Assembly (NCBI RefSeq): GCF_016901135.1
Contig: NZ_JAFEVL010000020.1
Coordinates: forward strand, 124,001-188,000
DNA: 64,000 nucleotides
Direction: 5' to 3'
Origin: Martinezella lusitana
GTDB taxonomy: Bacteria; Pseudomonadota; Alphaproteobacteria; Rhizobiales; Rhizobiaceae
A program made the position numbers and the translations under genes. Positions 25,498 to 34,285 of the stretch are shown here, in pieces (positions within the stretch are counted from its first letter, which is position 1; each line of letters begins with the position of its first letter). The notes under the pieces are model-generated. The model had not been told where the DNA came from. It did no database searches and saw nothing but the letters and a program-made list of their open reading frames with translations.

Positions 25498-27234
25498 ATG
25501 ACTGCCGGAATTGAAAAGGCAGCCTTGGCAATGATGACTGAAGATGCGCTTTCCGGCGGCAATCTGCAGGCAATGCTCTTTGATGCCCTCTGTGACGGAC
25601 TTTCCAGCTCCCTCTTCGCCTACGACAAGAACGATCTGCTGCTGTTCGCCAGCCGTCAGGTCCTGAACTTCTTTCCGATCCAACCGGAATTCCTGCGACC
25701 CTCGACGCGACTGCGCGACTTCCTGGGCGCCGTCTTCGACACAGGCGTACGGCCTCTGGGCGGCGGCCATGCCAAGTCTTCGGCCAACCGCGACGACTGG
25801 ATCTCGCAGTGCATCGCCTCGCACTGGCGCGAGCGGTTTGAGACGACCGAACATTTTTCGGATGACCGCTGGGTTCGCATCATCAAGCGCCGGCTGCCGT
25901 CTGGCATTGGCGTCTGCATCGTCTCCGATATTTCCGAAGTGAAGAAACGCGAGGAGCAGTGGCGCATCGACATGGAGCGCGTACAGCTTACCGAGGACAT
26001 CCTCGACAACCTGCCGTTTCCGCTTTTCGTCAAGGACCAGAACCTGGTCTATGTCGCTGTCAACAGGGCGTTCTGCGATAAATACCAGGCCGCGGCCGAC
26101 GAGATGCTGGGTCGCAAGGGCACCGATCTCTTCTCCACCGATCTTGCCAATCGCTTTCATGAGAGCGACCGACATGTCATCGAAACCGGCGAGATGTCGA
26201 TCTCGCGGCAGCGCCAGATTGCCCGAGACGGCGTCGAGCGCGATATCGTCACGCGCAAGCAGCGCATCGGCAAACCCGGCCGTTACTTCCTCGTGGGCAC
26301 CATGCAGGATCTGCCGAAAGACGGAGGCGATTTCGATGAATTCGCCCATGCTTCGCAGATCAGGGAGAACAACGACCGCTCCTATCGGCGCGCCTATGTT
26401 CCCATGGCTGCTTTACAAACCATTTCGCGCCGTCCGGCTGCCATGGAGACCTTCGTCCCGGAGAATTTCAGTGGCCGCAAGATTCTGGTCGTCACATCAG
26501 ATTTTGCCGCGGAGACGGCCGCGCTGAAAACGCTCGGGAATTACGGCTTCGAGGCATGTGTCGTTCATAATGAGAACGAAGAGGCGGCGTTTCTGGATGT
26601 GGCAAGCGCGCACGGCGTCAAGATCGATCTTGTGATCGTCGACAATCAGCTCGGCAAGCGCGGCATCGAACTGGCCGAGCGGCAGAACGTAGCCGCCCTG
26701 TCCCTCGATGGTTCGCAACTCTCTACCGAGCTTACGTTTCTGATCGCACGTCATTTCAATCGGAATATTCGTGGCGAGCTTGGAGACATTTCGGAGCCGG
26801 GGATAGTACAGGAATGGCGGGTCGCCGCCGGCGAAAGCCGCAGCATCCAGATACTCGTCGCCGAAGACAATGATATAAATCAGATCGTCTTTTCGCAGAT
26901 TCTCGAAGGCCTCGGCTACACCTATGCAATTGCCGCGAGCGGCGATGAGGCAGCGCGAATGTGGAGCGAGCACCGCCCCGAACTGATCCTTATGGATATT
27001 TCGCTGCCGGGCCTCAACGGCTTCGAGGCGGCGCGCCTGATCCGTGGCGCGGAAAAGGGCAGCGGATCGCATACGCCGATCATCGGTGTGCTGACCCAGG
27101 CTTTCGAGCGCGATCGCAAGGAATGCGGCGAGGCCGGCATGGATGACGTCATCCTGAAGCCGGTCAGCCCTGATATCATCGAGACGGTATTCCAGAAGCA
27201 CCTGCGCGGCGCCGCCAAAGCGAAAAACAGATAA
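25498..27234 (+). CDS. PAS-PAS-pseudoreceiver-receiver signalling protein without kinase domain
   Basis: A 578-residue soluble protein. Two PAS-like domains (about 15-150 and 155-280) are joined by a charged linker. A degenerate receiver-like segment follows (about 320-430, ILVVTSDF...VIVDNQLG). A canonical receiver ends the protein (about 450-575), with acidic VAEDNDINQ, phospho-Asp near 500 in LMDISLPG and Lys near 554 in LKPVSP. No HisKA/HATPase, helix-turn-helix or output enzyme is visible. It looks like a hybrid kinase that lost its catalytic core. ATG at 25498 is chosen over an upstream TTG. The next gene encodes an EAL protein. Confidence 0.82.
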   Translation: MTAGIEKAALAMMTEDALSGGNLQAMLFDALCDGLSSSLFAYDKNDLLLFASRQVLNFFPIQPEFLRPSTRLRDFLGAVFDTGVRPLGGGHAKSSANRDDWISQCIASHWRERFETTEHFSDDRWVRIIKRRLPSGIGVCIVSDISEVKKREEQWRIDMERVQLTEDILDNLPFPLFVKDQNLVYVAVNRAFCDKYQAAADEMLGRKGTDLFSTDLANRFHESDRHVIETGEMSISRQRQIARDGVERDIVTRKQRIGKPGRYFLVGTMQDLPKDGGDFDEFAHASQIRENNDRSYRRAYVPMAALQTISRRPAAMETFVPENFSGRKILVVTSDFAAETAALKTLGNYGFEACVVHNENEEAAFLDVASAHGVKIDLVIVDNQLGKRGIELAERQNVAALSLDGSQLSTELTFLIARHFNRNIRGELGDISEPGIVQEWRVAAGESRSIQILVAEDNDINQIVFSQILEGLGYTYAIAASGDEAARMWSEHRPELILMDISLPGLNGFEAARLIRGAEKGSGSHTPIIGVLTQAFERDRKECGEAGMDDVILKPVSPDIIETVFQKHLRGAAKAKNR

Positions 27235-27359
27235 GTATCGCAATGGTATAGCGCCGATGGCAAGTTATAGCTCACATCGAATGACTGTCACCCTGCCATC
27301 CTTTGTTAAGACTTAGCCCTCATGCTTTTCTCAGGGTGGAGAAAACGTCGGAATCGAAT

Positions 27360-28715
27360 ATGAAATCGGCTGAAATACCGCTTGGGCCAGTCAGTCAGGA
27401 ATCGCAGGCAACGGCATATGCCGATCCGCTGACCGGATTGGGCAATCGTCATCGCATGCGCGAGCGCACGCGGCAGCTTTCGCTTGAGCGCGCCAGCGAT
27501 CCCGCCCCCTTCACCATCGGCATCGTCAATCTGGATGCCTTCAAGCCGATCAATGATCTTTTCGGCGTCGAAGCCGGCGATGAAATTCTCTGCCAGGTTG
27601 CGCATCGCCTCAAGGCGTGCATTCCGGATGGTGCGACGGTGACCCGTCATGACGGCGACGAATTCGCCTTCGTCCTGCCGCTGGTCTTTGAGCGCGTCGG
27701 CGCCGAAAAATTCGGGCAGATGATCCGCGAGGTGCTGTCGGCGCCATACGATCTTGGCGACCGCAACGTTCGCCTTTCCGCCTCCTTCGGCTTTGCCATC
27801 CATCCCTTCGCCGGCGACGAATTCGACGATCTCCTCAAGAATGCCGAGACCGCGCTCTACCGCTCAAAGCGTCGCGGCCGTGGCCAGATCACCGTCTATT
27901 CCAAGGAGATCGCACAGGAGATGAAGCGCGCGACGCAGCTCGAGCAGGCGCTGCGCAATGCCATCATTTCCGATGTCATCGATGTGCATTTCCAGCCGAT
28001 CGTTTCGCTCGCCAATAATATGGTTCTCGGTTTCGAGGCCCTGGCCCGCTGGAACGATCCCGATCTGGGCTTCGTCTCACCTGCCGTCTTCGTGCCGCTT
28101 GCCGAGGAGCGCGGCTTTATCGACGCATTATCCGAGGCCCTTTTGCGAAAGGCTGCCGAGGCTGCGCTGTCGTGGCCACGCGAGCTTTTCCTGTCCTTCA
28201 ATCTGTCCTCGGCGCAGTTGATGGACCCGGGCACCAGCAGCAGCGTCCTTGCCATTCTCGCCCGCGTCGGCCTGGACCCGCATCGCCTGGAGCTTGAAAT
28301 CACCGAAACGGCTGTCATGAGCTCGGCCGACACAGCGCATCGCATCATTGCCGATCTCAGGGCAGTGGGCGTGCGTATCTCCCTTGATGATTTCGGCACC
28401 GGTCAATCCAGCCTCGGCCGCTTGCGCGAATTCATCTTCGACAAGGTGAAGATCGATCGTGCCTTCGTCTCGCGCATGAATTCGGATAGAGCCTCCGAAC
28501 ATATCATCAAGGCGGTCCTTGCCATGTGTGAAGGGCTGGAGCTGCGCGTGGTCGCCGAAGGCATCGAAGAACATGCGGAAGCCGCAAAATTGAAGGCGCT
28601 GGGCTGTGCCATGGGGCAGGGCTATTATTTCGGCAAGCCCGTCGATAGCGTCGCCACGCTTCGCTATCTGCAGACCCATTATTTCGAAGCCGCCAGCGAG
28701 CGCGAGATCGCATAG
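27360..28715 (+). CDS. GGDEF/EAL cyclic-di-GMP phosphodiesterase
   Basis: A 451-residue cytosolic protein. The GGDEF domain (about 20-185) has HDGDEF at 97-102 in place of GG(D/E)EF, so cyclase activity is doubtful. The EAL domain (about 195-445) has an intact FEALAR (Glu near 226), the LEITET glutamate, the SLDDFGTGQSS metal site, KIDRAFV and VAEGIEE, so c-di-GMP hydrolysis is likely. There is no membrane or sensory domain, so control probably comes from a partner; the PAS-receiver gene 125 bp upstream is a candidate. The ATG at 27360 is favoured over the TTG at 27303. Confidence 0.88.
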   Translation: MKSAEIPLGPVSQESQATAYADPLTGLGNRHRMRERTRQLSLERASDPAPFTIGIVNLDAFKPINDLFGVEAGDEILCQVAHRLKACIPDGATVTRHDGDEFAFVLPLVFERVGAEKFGQMIREVLSAPYDLGDRNVRLSASFGFAIHPFAGDEFDDLLKNAETALYRSKRRGRGQITVYSKEIAQEMKRATQLEQALRNAIISDVIDVHFQPIVSLANNMVLGFEALARWNDPDLGFVSPAVFVPLAEERGFIDALSEALLRKAAEAALSWPRELFLSFNLSSAQLMDPGTSSSVLAILARVGLDPHRLELEITETAVMSSADTAHRIIADLRAVGVRISLDDFGTGQSSLGRLREFIFDKVKIDRAFVSRMNSDRASEHIIKAVLAMCEGLELRVVAEGIEEHAEAAKLKALGCAMGQGYYFGKPVDSVATLRYLQTHYFEAASEREIA

Positions 28716-28739
28716 GACTGAAAATATAATCCATAAAAA

Positions 28740-28770
28740 CGGCGGCCGGTGAGGGCCGCCGCTTGTCCGT
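28740..28770. terminator. Bidirectional terminator between EAL gene and PRC-barrel gene
   Basis: A perfect 8-bp stem CGGCGGCC / GGCCGCCG (28740-28747 with 28754-28761), 6-base loop, preceded by AAAAA and followed by CTTGTCCGTTT. It lies between convergent genes. Confidence 0.65.
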
Positions 28771-28787
28771 TTATCTGACTACCTGCG

Positions 28788-29405
28788 TTACTTGTTGGTG
28801 GTCGACGATGTCGTCGTGTTGTCCGTTGCCGGCGTTGTCGACGTTCCCGCCGAACTTGCCGCCTTTTCGGAAGCCTGCATCGCGAGCGTCTTGAACTCCG
28901 GTGCAGCCTTCAGCGACTCTGCCGTTTCGGTCGTCGTCAGCTTCATGGTGCCATCCTGAGCATTCTGGGTGGCGCTGATCTTGTCGAACGGTACGGCGAC
29001 GTTCTTCTGGCCCATGCCGAGGAAGCCGCCGACGCCGACGACTGCGGCGACAACACCGCCCTGCTTCTGCAGTATCAGGTCGTTGATGCTGCCGATGCTT
29101 TCGTTCTGACCGTTATAAACCGACTGGCCCATATAGGTCTTTGCACTGATCTGGTCTGCCGACTGTTCGGTCAGATTACCGGCCTGTTCCGTGCCAGTCA
29201 TGGCGGCGGGAGCCTGTGCCTTGGTCTGCGGAGCCGGGCTATCCGGCTTCGTGGCGTCGGGCGTGGCCGGAGCCGTCTGCGACAACGGTGCGCCGCTACC
29301 GCCGGTCGACGGTTGCTGCGACTGCGCAAACGCCATTGGTGAGAGTACGGATGCAGTGGCAAAGATTGCGCCTGCAGCGACGGAAGTGAAGAGTTTCCCA
29401 GTCAT
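28788..29405 (-). CDS. Exported PRC-barrel domain protein
   Basis: A 205-residue protein with a signal peptide (MTGKLFTSVAAGAIFATAS..., cleavage near AFA-QS at about residue 28). A Pro/Ala/Thr-rich linker leads to a PRC-barrel domain (about 85-165: YMGQSVYNGQNESIGSINDL then VAAVVGVGGFLGMGQKNVAV). A Ser/Thr-rich tail ends it. Such proteins are common in rhizobial periplasms and often stress-inducible; the ligand is unknown. AGGTAGG just upstream supports the ATG at 29405. Confidence 0.85.
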   Translation of the reverse strand: MTGKLFTSVAAGAIFATASVLSPMAFAQSQQPSTGGSGAPLSQTAPATPDATKPDSPAPQTKAQAPAAMTGTEQAGNLTEQSADQISAKTYMGQSVYNGQNESIGSINDLILQKQGGVVAAVVGVGGFLGMGQKNVAVPFDKISATQNAQDGTMKLTTTETAESLKAAPEFKTLAMQASEKAASSAGTSTTPATDNTTTSSTTNK

Positions 29406-29763
29406 CGTGAACCTACCTTTCATTCTGATGGGCATGCTTTGAGAGGCGCATGCATACCAGCACGAGTGAAGCCTTTGTTTGCTGACCATCATCGTGCCGG
29501 TCTTAAAGGCAAATGGTTGAATGGGGCTTTGGTTCCGTTAAAAGTTGCAAAAGGCAAATGTACTCAAGCTACAGTCAAAGGGAATATTATGGAAAAACAA
29601 TCTGTTATGTAGATGAAAAACAACCTTAAAGATATTGAGCGGGGTGTCGGCGACGGATCACATCCGCGCTGATCCCTGGCGACACATGGCTTGATGCATC
29701 ACGGCGCTAATTCGTATTACAGGCACCGCCTTCACACCCGCAGAGAGCGAAGGCGGGACACAA
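29406..29763. other. Intergenic region: PRC-barrel promoter and end of dgo operon
   Basis: A 358-bp stretch without a supported gene. The part near 29406-29640 must hold the promoter of the minus-strand PRC-barrel gene. The part near 29726-29756 holds a hairpin that may end the dgo transcript. Confidence 0.5.
29726..29756 (-). terminator. Hairpin downstream of the galactonate operon
   Basis: CCGCCTTC (29726-29733) pairs perfectly with GAAGGCGG (29749-29756) across a 15-base loop, 8 bp beyond the stop of the SMP-30 gene. No clear T-run follows on the minus strand. Confidence 0.35.
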
Positions 29764-30654
29764 TCAAAGCTTGTATGGCGGATCGAAAACGCCCCTGACC
29801 GTCGCGCCAAGTTCCAGAAGCGCGCCGGCTTGTGGCTGCATGGAACGGGCCTCGTCATCAAGCCCTTCCCAGGCGGTCGTAACCGCCAGCCGATCGGCGT
29901 TCTTGCCGATGAAGGCGGGGCAGGAGGGCTGCATCGCGGGCACACGATAGCGCTCGATACGCAGGCCGTCCGGGCTGTACTTGTCGACGAAGCCGGAACC
30001 CCAGCGCGCGTTCCAGATATAGCCGTCGGCATCGCAGACCGAGCCGTCGAGACCGCCCGGGTCTTCCATGCTGTCGACCATGACGATCGGTTCGCCCACC
30101 GGCAGCCCCGTTTCCGCATCGACCAGCACGCGCATGAGCTGGCTGATGCGGGTATCGGTGAAATAACCGATCGTGCCGTCTGGCGAGAAGCAGATGGAAT
30201 TTGGAATACTGATCTGGTCGAAGATCTTGGTGACCTTGCCGCCGGCGGCCACATGATAGATGGCGCCAGCCTGCGTCTCGGCACGCTTGCCCATGGTGCC
30301 GATCCACAGGGACCCGGAGACATGCGTGCGCCCATCATTGGAACGGTTCTCAGGCTTGTCGGCCTCGATCGCCGCATAAAAGCTCAGCTCGCCGCTGGCG
30401 ATGTCACGCAGGAACAGCCCTTCTTCGGTGGCGATCATCTGCCGCTCCGCATCGACGCGGGCGAGCACGCTCGCCATCATCGGCAGCTCATGAACCTGCT
30501 TCTTGCCGGTCGGCAGATGCAGCTCGTGCAACTCCTTCCCGAGGATATTGAACCACCAGACCGTGTCCGTATCGGGATCGTAGGTTGGGCCTTCTCCGAG
30601 GACAGATGAAGTATTGCAGAGAATATTGCCCTGAAAATCATGAATATCGGTCAC
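29764..30654 (-). CDS. SMP-30/gluconolactonase family lactonase
   Basis: A 296-residue six-bladed beta-propeller enzyme. The metal-site Glu is in SSVLGEGPTYD (about residue 21), with further ligands in RSNDGRTHVSGSLWIGTM (about 105-122), SIPNSICFSPD and GLDGSVCDADG. Family members hydrolyse sugar lactones. It is the last gene of an operon with an SDR, a kinase and an aldolase, three bases after dgoA, so galactono-1,4- or 1,5-lactone is the likely substrate. Confidence 0.88.
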   Translation of the reverse strand: MTDIHDFQGNILCNTSSVLGEGPTYDPDTDTVWWFNILGKELHELHLPTGKKQVHELPMMASVLARVDAERQMIATEEGLFLRDIASGELSFYAAIEADKPENRSNDGRTHVSGSLWIGTMGKRAETQAGAIYHVAAGGKVTKIFDQISIPNSICFSPDGTIGYFTDTRISQLMRVLVDAETGLPVGEPIVMVDSMEDPGGLDGSVCDADGYIWNARWGSGFVDKYSPDGLRIERYRVPAMQPSCPAFIGKNADRLAVTTAWEGLDDEARSMQPQAGALLELGATVRGVFDPPYKL

Positions 30655-30657
30655 AGA

Positions 30658-31293
30658 TCAGGCTCCTATGGCTGCGTCATAGGCATAGATGGTGGCTTTG
30701 GCGCGTTCGGCAACCTCTGCCGCCGTCATCCCCGGCTTGTAAAGGCTGGTGCCGAGACCGAAAGCCAGAACGCCGGCCTTGGTGTAATCAGCGAAATTCT
30801 TGTCCGAAACGCCGCCGACGGCAGCAATAACAAGCTCCGGCGGCAACACGGCGCGAATAGCGGTAATGCCGGAAGCGCCGAGCACACCCGCCGGGAAAAA
30901 TTTAAGACCCGTGGCGCCGGCCCTTGCCGCGGAAAGCGCCTCCGTGGCGGTGAACACGCCGGGCATTGTCACCATGCCCTTGTCGCGGGCGCGGCTGATG
31001 ATCGCAGGCTCGACATTCGGCGTGACGAGCAGCTTGCCGCCGGCGCCGTCCAGTCTGTCGACATCCTCGATGGTCAGCACCGTGCCGGCTCCGATCAGGC
31101 AATCGGCAGGCGCCATCTTGGCGGCGATCTTAATCGAGCGGAAAGGTTCGGGCGAGTTCAACGGGATCTCGATGGCCGTGAAGCCGGTCTCGATCAGAGC
31201 GCCGACGATATCAGCCGTTTCTTCCGGCTTGATGCCGCGAAGAATGGCAATGAGCGGGCGCTTCATGGGAGGGAAGGGAATGCGGGTGGTCAT
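30658..31293 (-). CDS. dgoA: 2-dehydro-3-deoxy-6-phosphogalactonate aldolase
   Basis: A 211-residue KDPG/KDPGal-type class I aldolase that splits KDPGal into pyruvate and glyceraldehyde 3-phosphate. The Schiff-base lysine is Lys131 in GLKFFPA, and the N-terminal AILRGIKPEE and IEIPLNSPEP segments are typical of the galactonate branch. Its start codon overlaps the dgoK stop by one base (TGATG), so the two are translationally coupled. Confidence 0.92.
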   Translation of the reverse strand: MTTRIPFPPMKRPLIAILRGIKPEETADIVGALIETGFTAIEIPLNSPEPFRSIKIAAKMAPADCLIGAGTVLTIEDVDRLDGAGGKLLVTPNVEPAIISRARDKGMVTMPGVFTATEALSAARAGATGLKFFPAGVLGASGITAIRAVLPPELVIAAVGGVSDKNFADYTKAGVLAFGLGTSLYKPGMTAAEVAERAKATIYAYDAAIGA

Positions 31294-32225
31294 CAGCTTT
31301 TGCTTTCGTTCTTGAGCCAGATCGCTTCCGCCGCTGCGGAAAGGCCGCGACGGACAGCGGCATCGGCATCGATGGTCTTGTAGGAGAGAGATAGGGTGCG
31401 GAATGCATCCTCGTAGAGAGTCTGCAGGCGTCCGGAGGCGACGAGCATGATGGAAGCTCCCTGTCCGGCGGAAGCCAGGGCGCCGGCGATCTCGGCGCCG
31501 ATCAGCGTGCCTGATATCAATGCCTGGGCGCCGGCAGCCGACAGCCCGTGCAGAAGCTGGCCGGAGCGGGCGGTGAACAGCAGACTGGTAGCGAGCGCCG
31601 GCTTGTCGAAAGCAGCCTTGAGGGCGACGTCGAAGGCCCCGGTATCGGCGGGCATGTCGGCGCTGCCGGCAACGGCATGCGACAGGATGCTATGCTTGGT
31701 GATGACGTCAAAGAGCTCGCCGGTCATGAAGGTCGAGAAACCCGTGACCTGGCCGTCGAGCACGCGCACCCATTTCGAATGCGTCCCCGGCATGCAGACG
31801 ATTTGCTCGCCCTTCGCGTCGGCGGCAATCGCGCCGAGCAACTGCGTTTCCTCGCCGCGCATGACGTCAGGCGCTTGCCTGCTGCGTTGCGCCAGACCTG
31901 GCAGGATGCGAACGTCGCGCGACTGTCCGGGAACGGCGACCGCGCCGGTGAGAATGGCGGCAAGCGATGTCGGCGTGTCGATGTAGCCGGCTTCCACCCA
32001 GCCTTGGCGCGCTCCTGCCATGCCACAGACGATCACGGGAATATCCGCTGGGGCCGAGAGGGCATCCAGATGGGTCTGCAGCACCTTGGCAAAGCCGGCC
32101 TGGGCCGCCGTGGTCATGCCTTCGCCGCTACGGCGCTCCCCCAGTATGCTGCCGTCCTTGCCGATCAGCCAGAGCCGGAAACTGCTGGTGCCCCAGTCCA
32201 CCGCGACATATGCGGGTTTAGTCAT
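31293..32225 (-). CDS. dgoK: 2-dehydro-3-deoxygalactonokinase
   Basis: A 310-residue sugar acid kinase that phosphorylates 2-dehydro-3-deoxygalactonate. The ASKHA-type phosphate loop VAVDWGTSSFRLWL is at the N-terminus, with CGMAGARQGWVEAGY and CMPGTHSKWV, both typical of DgoK. ATG at 32225 is chosen rather than the longer frame because MTKPAYVAVDWG is the conserved start. It lies 22 bp downstream of the SDR gene. Confidence 0.93.
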   Translation of the reverse strand: MTKPAYVAVDWGTSSFRLWLIGKDGSILGERRSGEGMTTAAQAGFAKVLQTHLDALSAPADIPVIVCGMAGARQGWVEAGYIDTPTSLAAILTGAVAVPGQSRDVRILPGLAQRSRQAPDVMRGEETQLLGAIAADAKGEQIVCMPGTHSKWVRVLDGQVTGFSTFMTGELFDVITKHSILSHAVAGSADMPADTGAFDVALKAAFDKPALATSLLFTARSGQLLHGLSAAGAQALISGTLIGAEIAGALASAGQGASIMLVASGRLQTLYEDAFRTLSLSYKTIDADAAVRRGLSAAAEAIWLKNESKS

Positions 32226-32247
32226 AAGAAAATGCTCCGATTCTTCA

Positions 32248-33018
32248 CTAGAAAATGCCACCGTCGACGGTAATGGCTTGCGCGGTGATGCTGCCTGAGC
32301 AGTCCGAGGCGAGGAAAAGCACCGGGCCGATCAGATCGGCGGCCTTCAACACGCGCTTGAGGCATTGCCGCTCGACGGTCTTGGCCATGCCTTCTTCCGT
32401 CAGCCAGAGCTCAAGCTGTCTCTCCGTCACGATCATGCCGGGCAGAACGGCGTTGACGCGGATGTTTTCCGGGCCGAGGCGGCCCGCGAAACTCTTGGTC
32501 AGCCCGATAATGCCGGATTTCGCAGTAGCGTAGGAGGAAAGCGCCGGCGGGTTCATCTTGAAGACGATCGAGGAGAAGTTGATTATCGCGCCGCCACCGG
32601 CCGCCCGCATGCCGGGCGCTGCCGCCTGCGATACGAAGAAGACCTGCTTGAGGTTGATCGCCTGGCTATTATCCCAATATTCCTCGGTGGTCGTGTCGAT
32701 ATCGTGCCGGTCGTCCCAGGCCGCGTTGTTGACGAGCACGCGGATCGCACCGAGATCGGATTCGACCGCTGCGACGGTGCTCCTGATGGCGCCGACATCG
32801 CGCAGATCGGCGTGATAGAAGACGACGGGATGTGCCGACTGCGCCGAAAGCCGGGCGGCAAGCACCTTGCTCGGCTCTTCGGCAATGTCGATGAAGGCGA
32901 CTTTCGCGCCTTGCCTGGCGAACCCTTCGACGAGTGCCGCGCCGATGCCGGAGCCGCCGCCGGTGATCAGCACGGTTCGATCCTTCAGATCGGGAAATTG
33001 TGCCTGCGTCTCGGTCAA
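32248..33018 (-). CDS. SDR family oxidoreductase, probable sugar (galactose) dehydrogenase
   Basis: A 256-residue classical short-chain dehydrogenase. The cofactor motif TGGGSGIG is at 19-26, with VNNAAW, the catalytic Ser in FSSIV, YATAK (about 159-163) and a C-terminal VDGGIF. An acidic residue in FIDIAEE after beta-2 favours NAD+. As first gene of the dgo operon it probably oxidises galactose (or a related sugar) to the lactone, but the substrate is inferred only from its neighbours. Confidence 0.85.
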   Translation of the reverse strand: MTETQAQFPDLKDRTVLITGGGSGIGAALVEGFARQGAKVAFIDIAEEPSKVLAARLSAQSAHPVVFYHADLRDVGAIRSTVAAVESDLGAIRVLVNNAAWDDRHDIDTTTEEYWDNSQAINLKQVFFVSQAAAPGMRAAGGGAIINFSSIVFKMNPPALSSYATAKSGIIGLTKSFAGRLGPENIRVNAVLPGMIVTERQLELWLTEEGMAKTVERQCLKRVLKAADLIGPVLFLASDCSGSITAQAITVDGGIF

Positions 33019-33053
33019 GGTTTCTTCCCTCCCAGGATCGATGATATCTGTAG

Positions 33054-33088
33054 TTCCATTATTTGGAATGAAATTTGACTATATGGAA
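33054..33088. promoter_or_regulatory. Candidate IclR-family operator in the divergent promoter
   Basis: TTCCA-TTATT-TGGAA (33054-33068) is a perfect inverted repeat. A further TGGAA half-site at 33084-33088 is 20 bp from the first TGGAA, two helical turns. IclR-family sites often have TTCC/GGAA arms. It lies 36 bp upstream of the SDR gene and 86 bp upstream of the regulator gene. Confidence 0.55.
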
Positions 33089-33153
33089 TTATCGGATTAC
33101 CCTTCCATCGTGTCAAGGATGCGGCGGCAGTGCCAGCGATAAATGAAGGGCGC

Positions 33154-33963
33154 ATGGGTCTGAATTCGGATGGCGAAAAAGGGGATAGCCGCCGCGGCCG
33201 TGAAACCGGCACGCTTGGAAAGCTCATGGCGCTGGTCGACCATGTGGCGCTCGCCGATGGTCCGATGCGTTTCACGGACATCCTCTCATTGTCTGATCAG
33301 CCGCGTGGTACGCTGCATCGGCAATTGTCTCACCTCGTCGAGGAAGGACTTTTGGAGGTCGACCGTGACGGGCGCTACCTTATCGGCATCCGGCTTCTGA
33401 ACCTTGCGTCGCGCAGCTGGGCGCGTAACGAATTCCGCGCCGTGGCCGAACCGCATTTGCGCCACTTGCAGGAATTGACCGGCGAAACCGTGCATCTCGG
33501 TGTCTTGCGCGGCTCCGAGGTCATCTATCTCGACAAGGTGGAAGGCCGACAGTCCGTGCGCATGTATTCCCAGATCGGCAATGCCTCGCCGGCCTATTGC
33601 ACGGGAGTTGGCAAGGCGGCGCTCTCCGCACTGGACGATCTCGATCTCGCCGGGCGGATCGCCGCTCTCGAGTTTCGACCCTACACCCAGCATACTCATC
33701 GCAATGCCGCCCGGCTGCTTGCCGATATCGTGGAGATCAGGGTGCGCGGCTATGCCTTCGATCGCGAGGAGCACGAGAGCGGCATATGCTGCGTTGCCGC
33801 ACCGATCCGTGCAGATGATGGCGGTATGCTGGCGGGCGTCTCGGTGACCGGTCCGGCCTATCGCGTGACATCGCAGAAATTGCAGCAATGGGCGCCCCTG
33901 GTGGTGGCCGCCGCCGATTCGATCATGACGGATATGCGCAACCGGCTGGGTCCGAAGCGATAG
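33154..33963 (+). CDS. IclR family transcriptional regulator of the galactonate operon
   Basis: A 269-residue regulator: an N-terminal winged helix-turn-helix (about 15-80, DGPMRFTDILSLSDQPRGTLHRQLSHLVEEGLL in part) and a C-terminal IclR effector domain (about 90-265, with ETVHLGVLRGSEVIYLDK and GICCVAAPIR). GAAGGG before the ATG at 33154 favours it over the GTG at 33130. It diverges from the SDR-dgoK-dgoA-lactonase operon and most likely controls it in response to a sugar acid. Confidence 0.9.
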   Translation: MGLNSDGEKGDSRRGRETGTLGKLMALVDHVALADGPMRFTDILSLSDQPRGTLHRQLSHLVEEGLLEVDRDGRYLIGIRLLNLASRSWARNEFRAVAEPHLRHLQELTGETVHLGVLRGSEVIYLDKVEGRQSVRMYSQIGNASPAYCTGVGKAALSALDDLDLAGRIAALEFRPYTQHTHRNAARLLADIVEIRVRGYAFDREEHESGICCVAAPIRADDGGMLAGVSVTGPAYRVTSQKLQQWAPLVVAAADSIMTDMRNRLGPKR

Positions 33964-34285
33964 CTCGACATGTTTTCCGCAAGTGGCCGCTGAATTGCAT
34001 TGAATTAATGCTTCAGGCGCTGGGCCTTAGCAAAATTGCACGCTTATCTCGAATTTGCTTGTTGAGAAGCGCGTAAGAACTGCCATTATCCTCGCGTGAC
34101 TACTGGGCGCGTGAAGGGGTTTGGTGAAATGACGACCGGACATCGTAGTAACGAGCGTTGAGGCGGGCGAGATCCTGAGAAAATTATATTTGAACAAGTG
34201 CCGGCTACCGACGTTGGTACGATGACCTCCCGGGGCCAAGAGACGGAAATTTCGTATTTTTCCCTTTTTTACATAAAGAAGACTG
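33964..34285. other. Intergenic region upstream of the LuxR-type gene
   Basis: A 322-bp gap. A small inverted repeat GCATT-GAATT-AATGC (33997-34011) and T-rich runs near 34258-34271 are the only visible structures. No gene is supported. Confidence 0.5.

Noticed and set aside
29520..29560. EcfG-type general stress promoter (GGAAC-N-CGTT) for the PRC-barrel gene
   Set aside because: GGAAC is present on the minus strand but the expected CGTT at 16-18 bp is not; the closest match is CATT.
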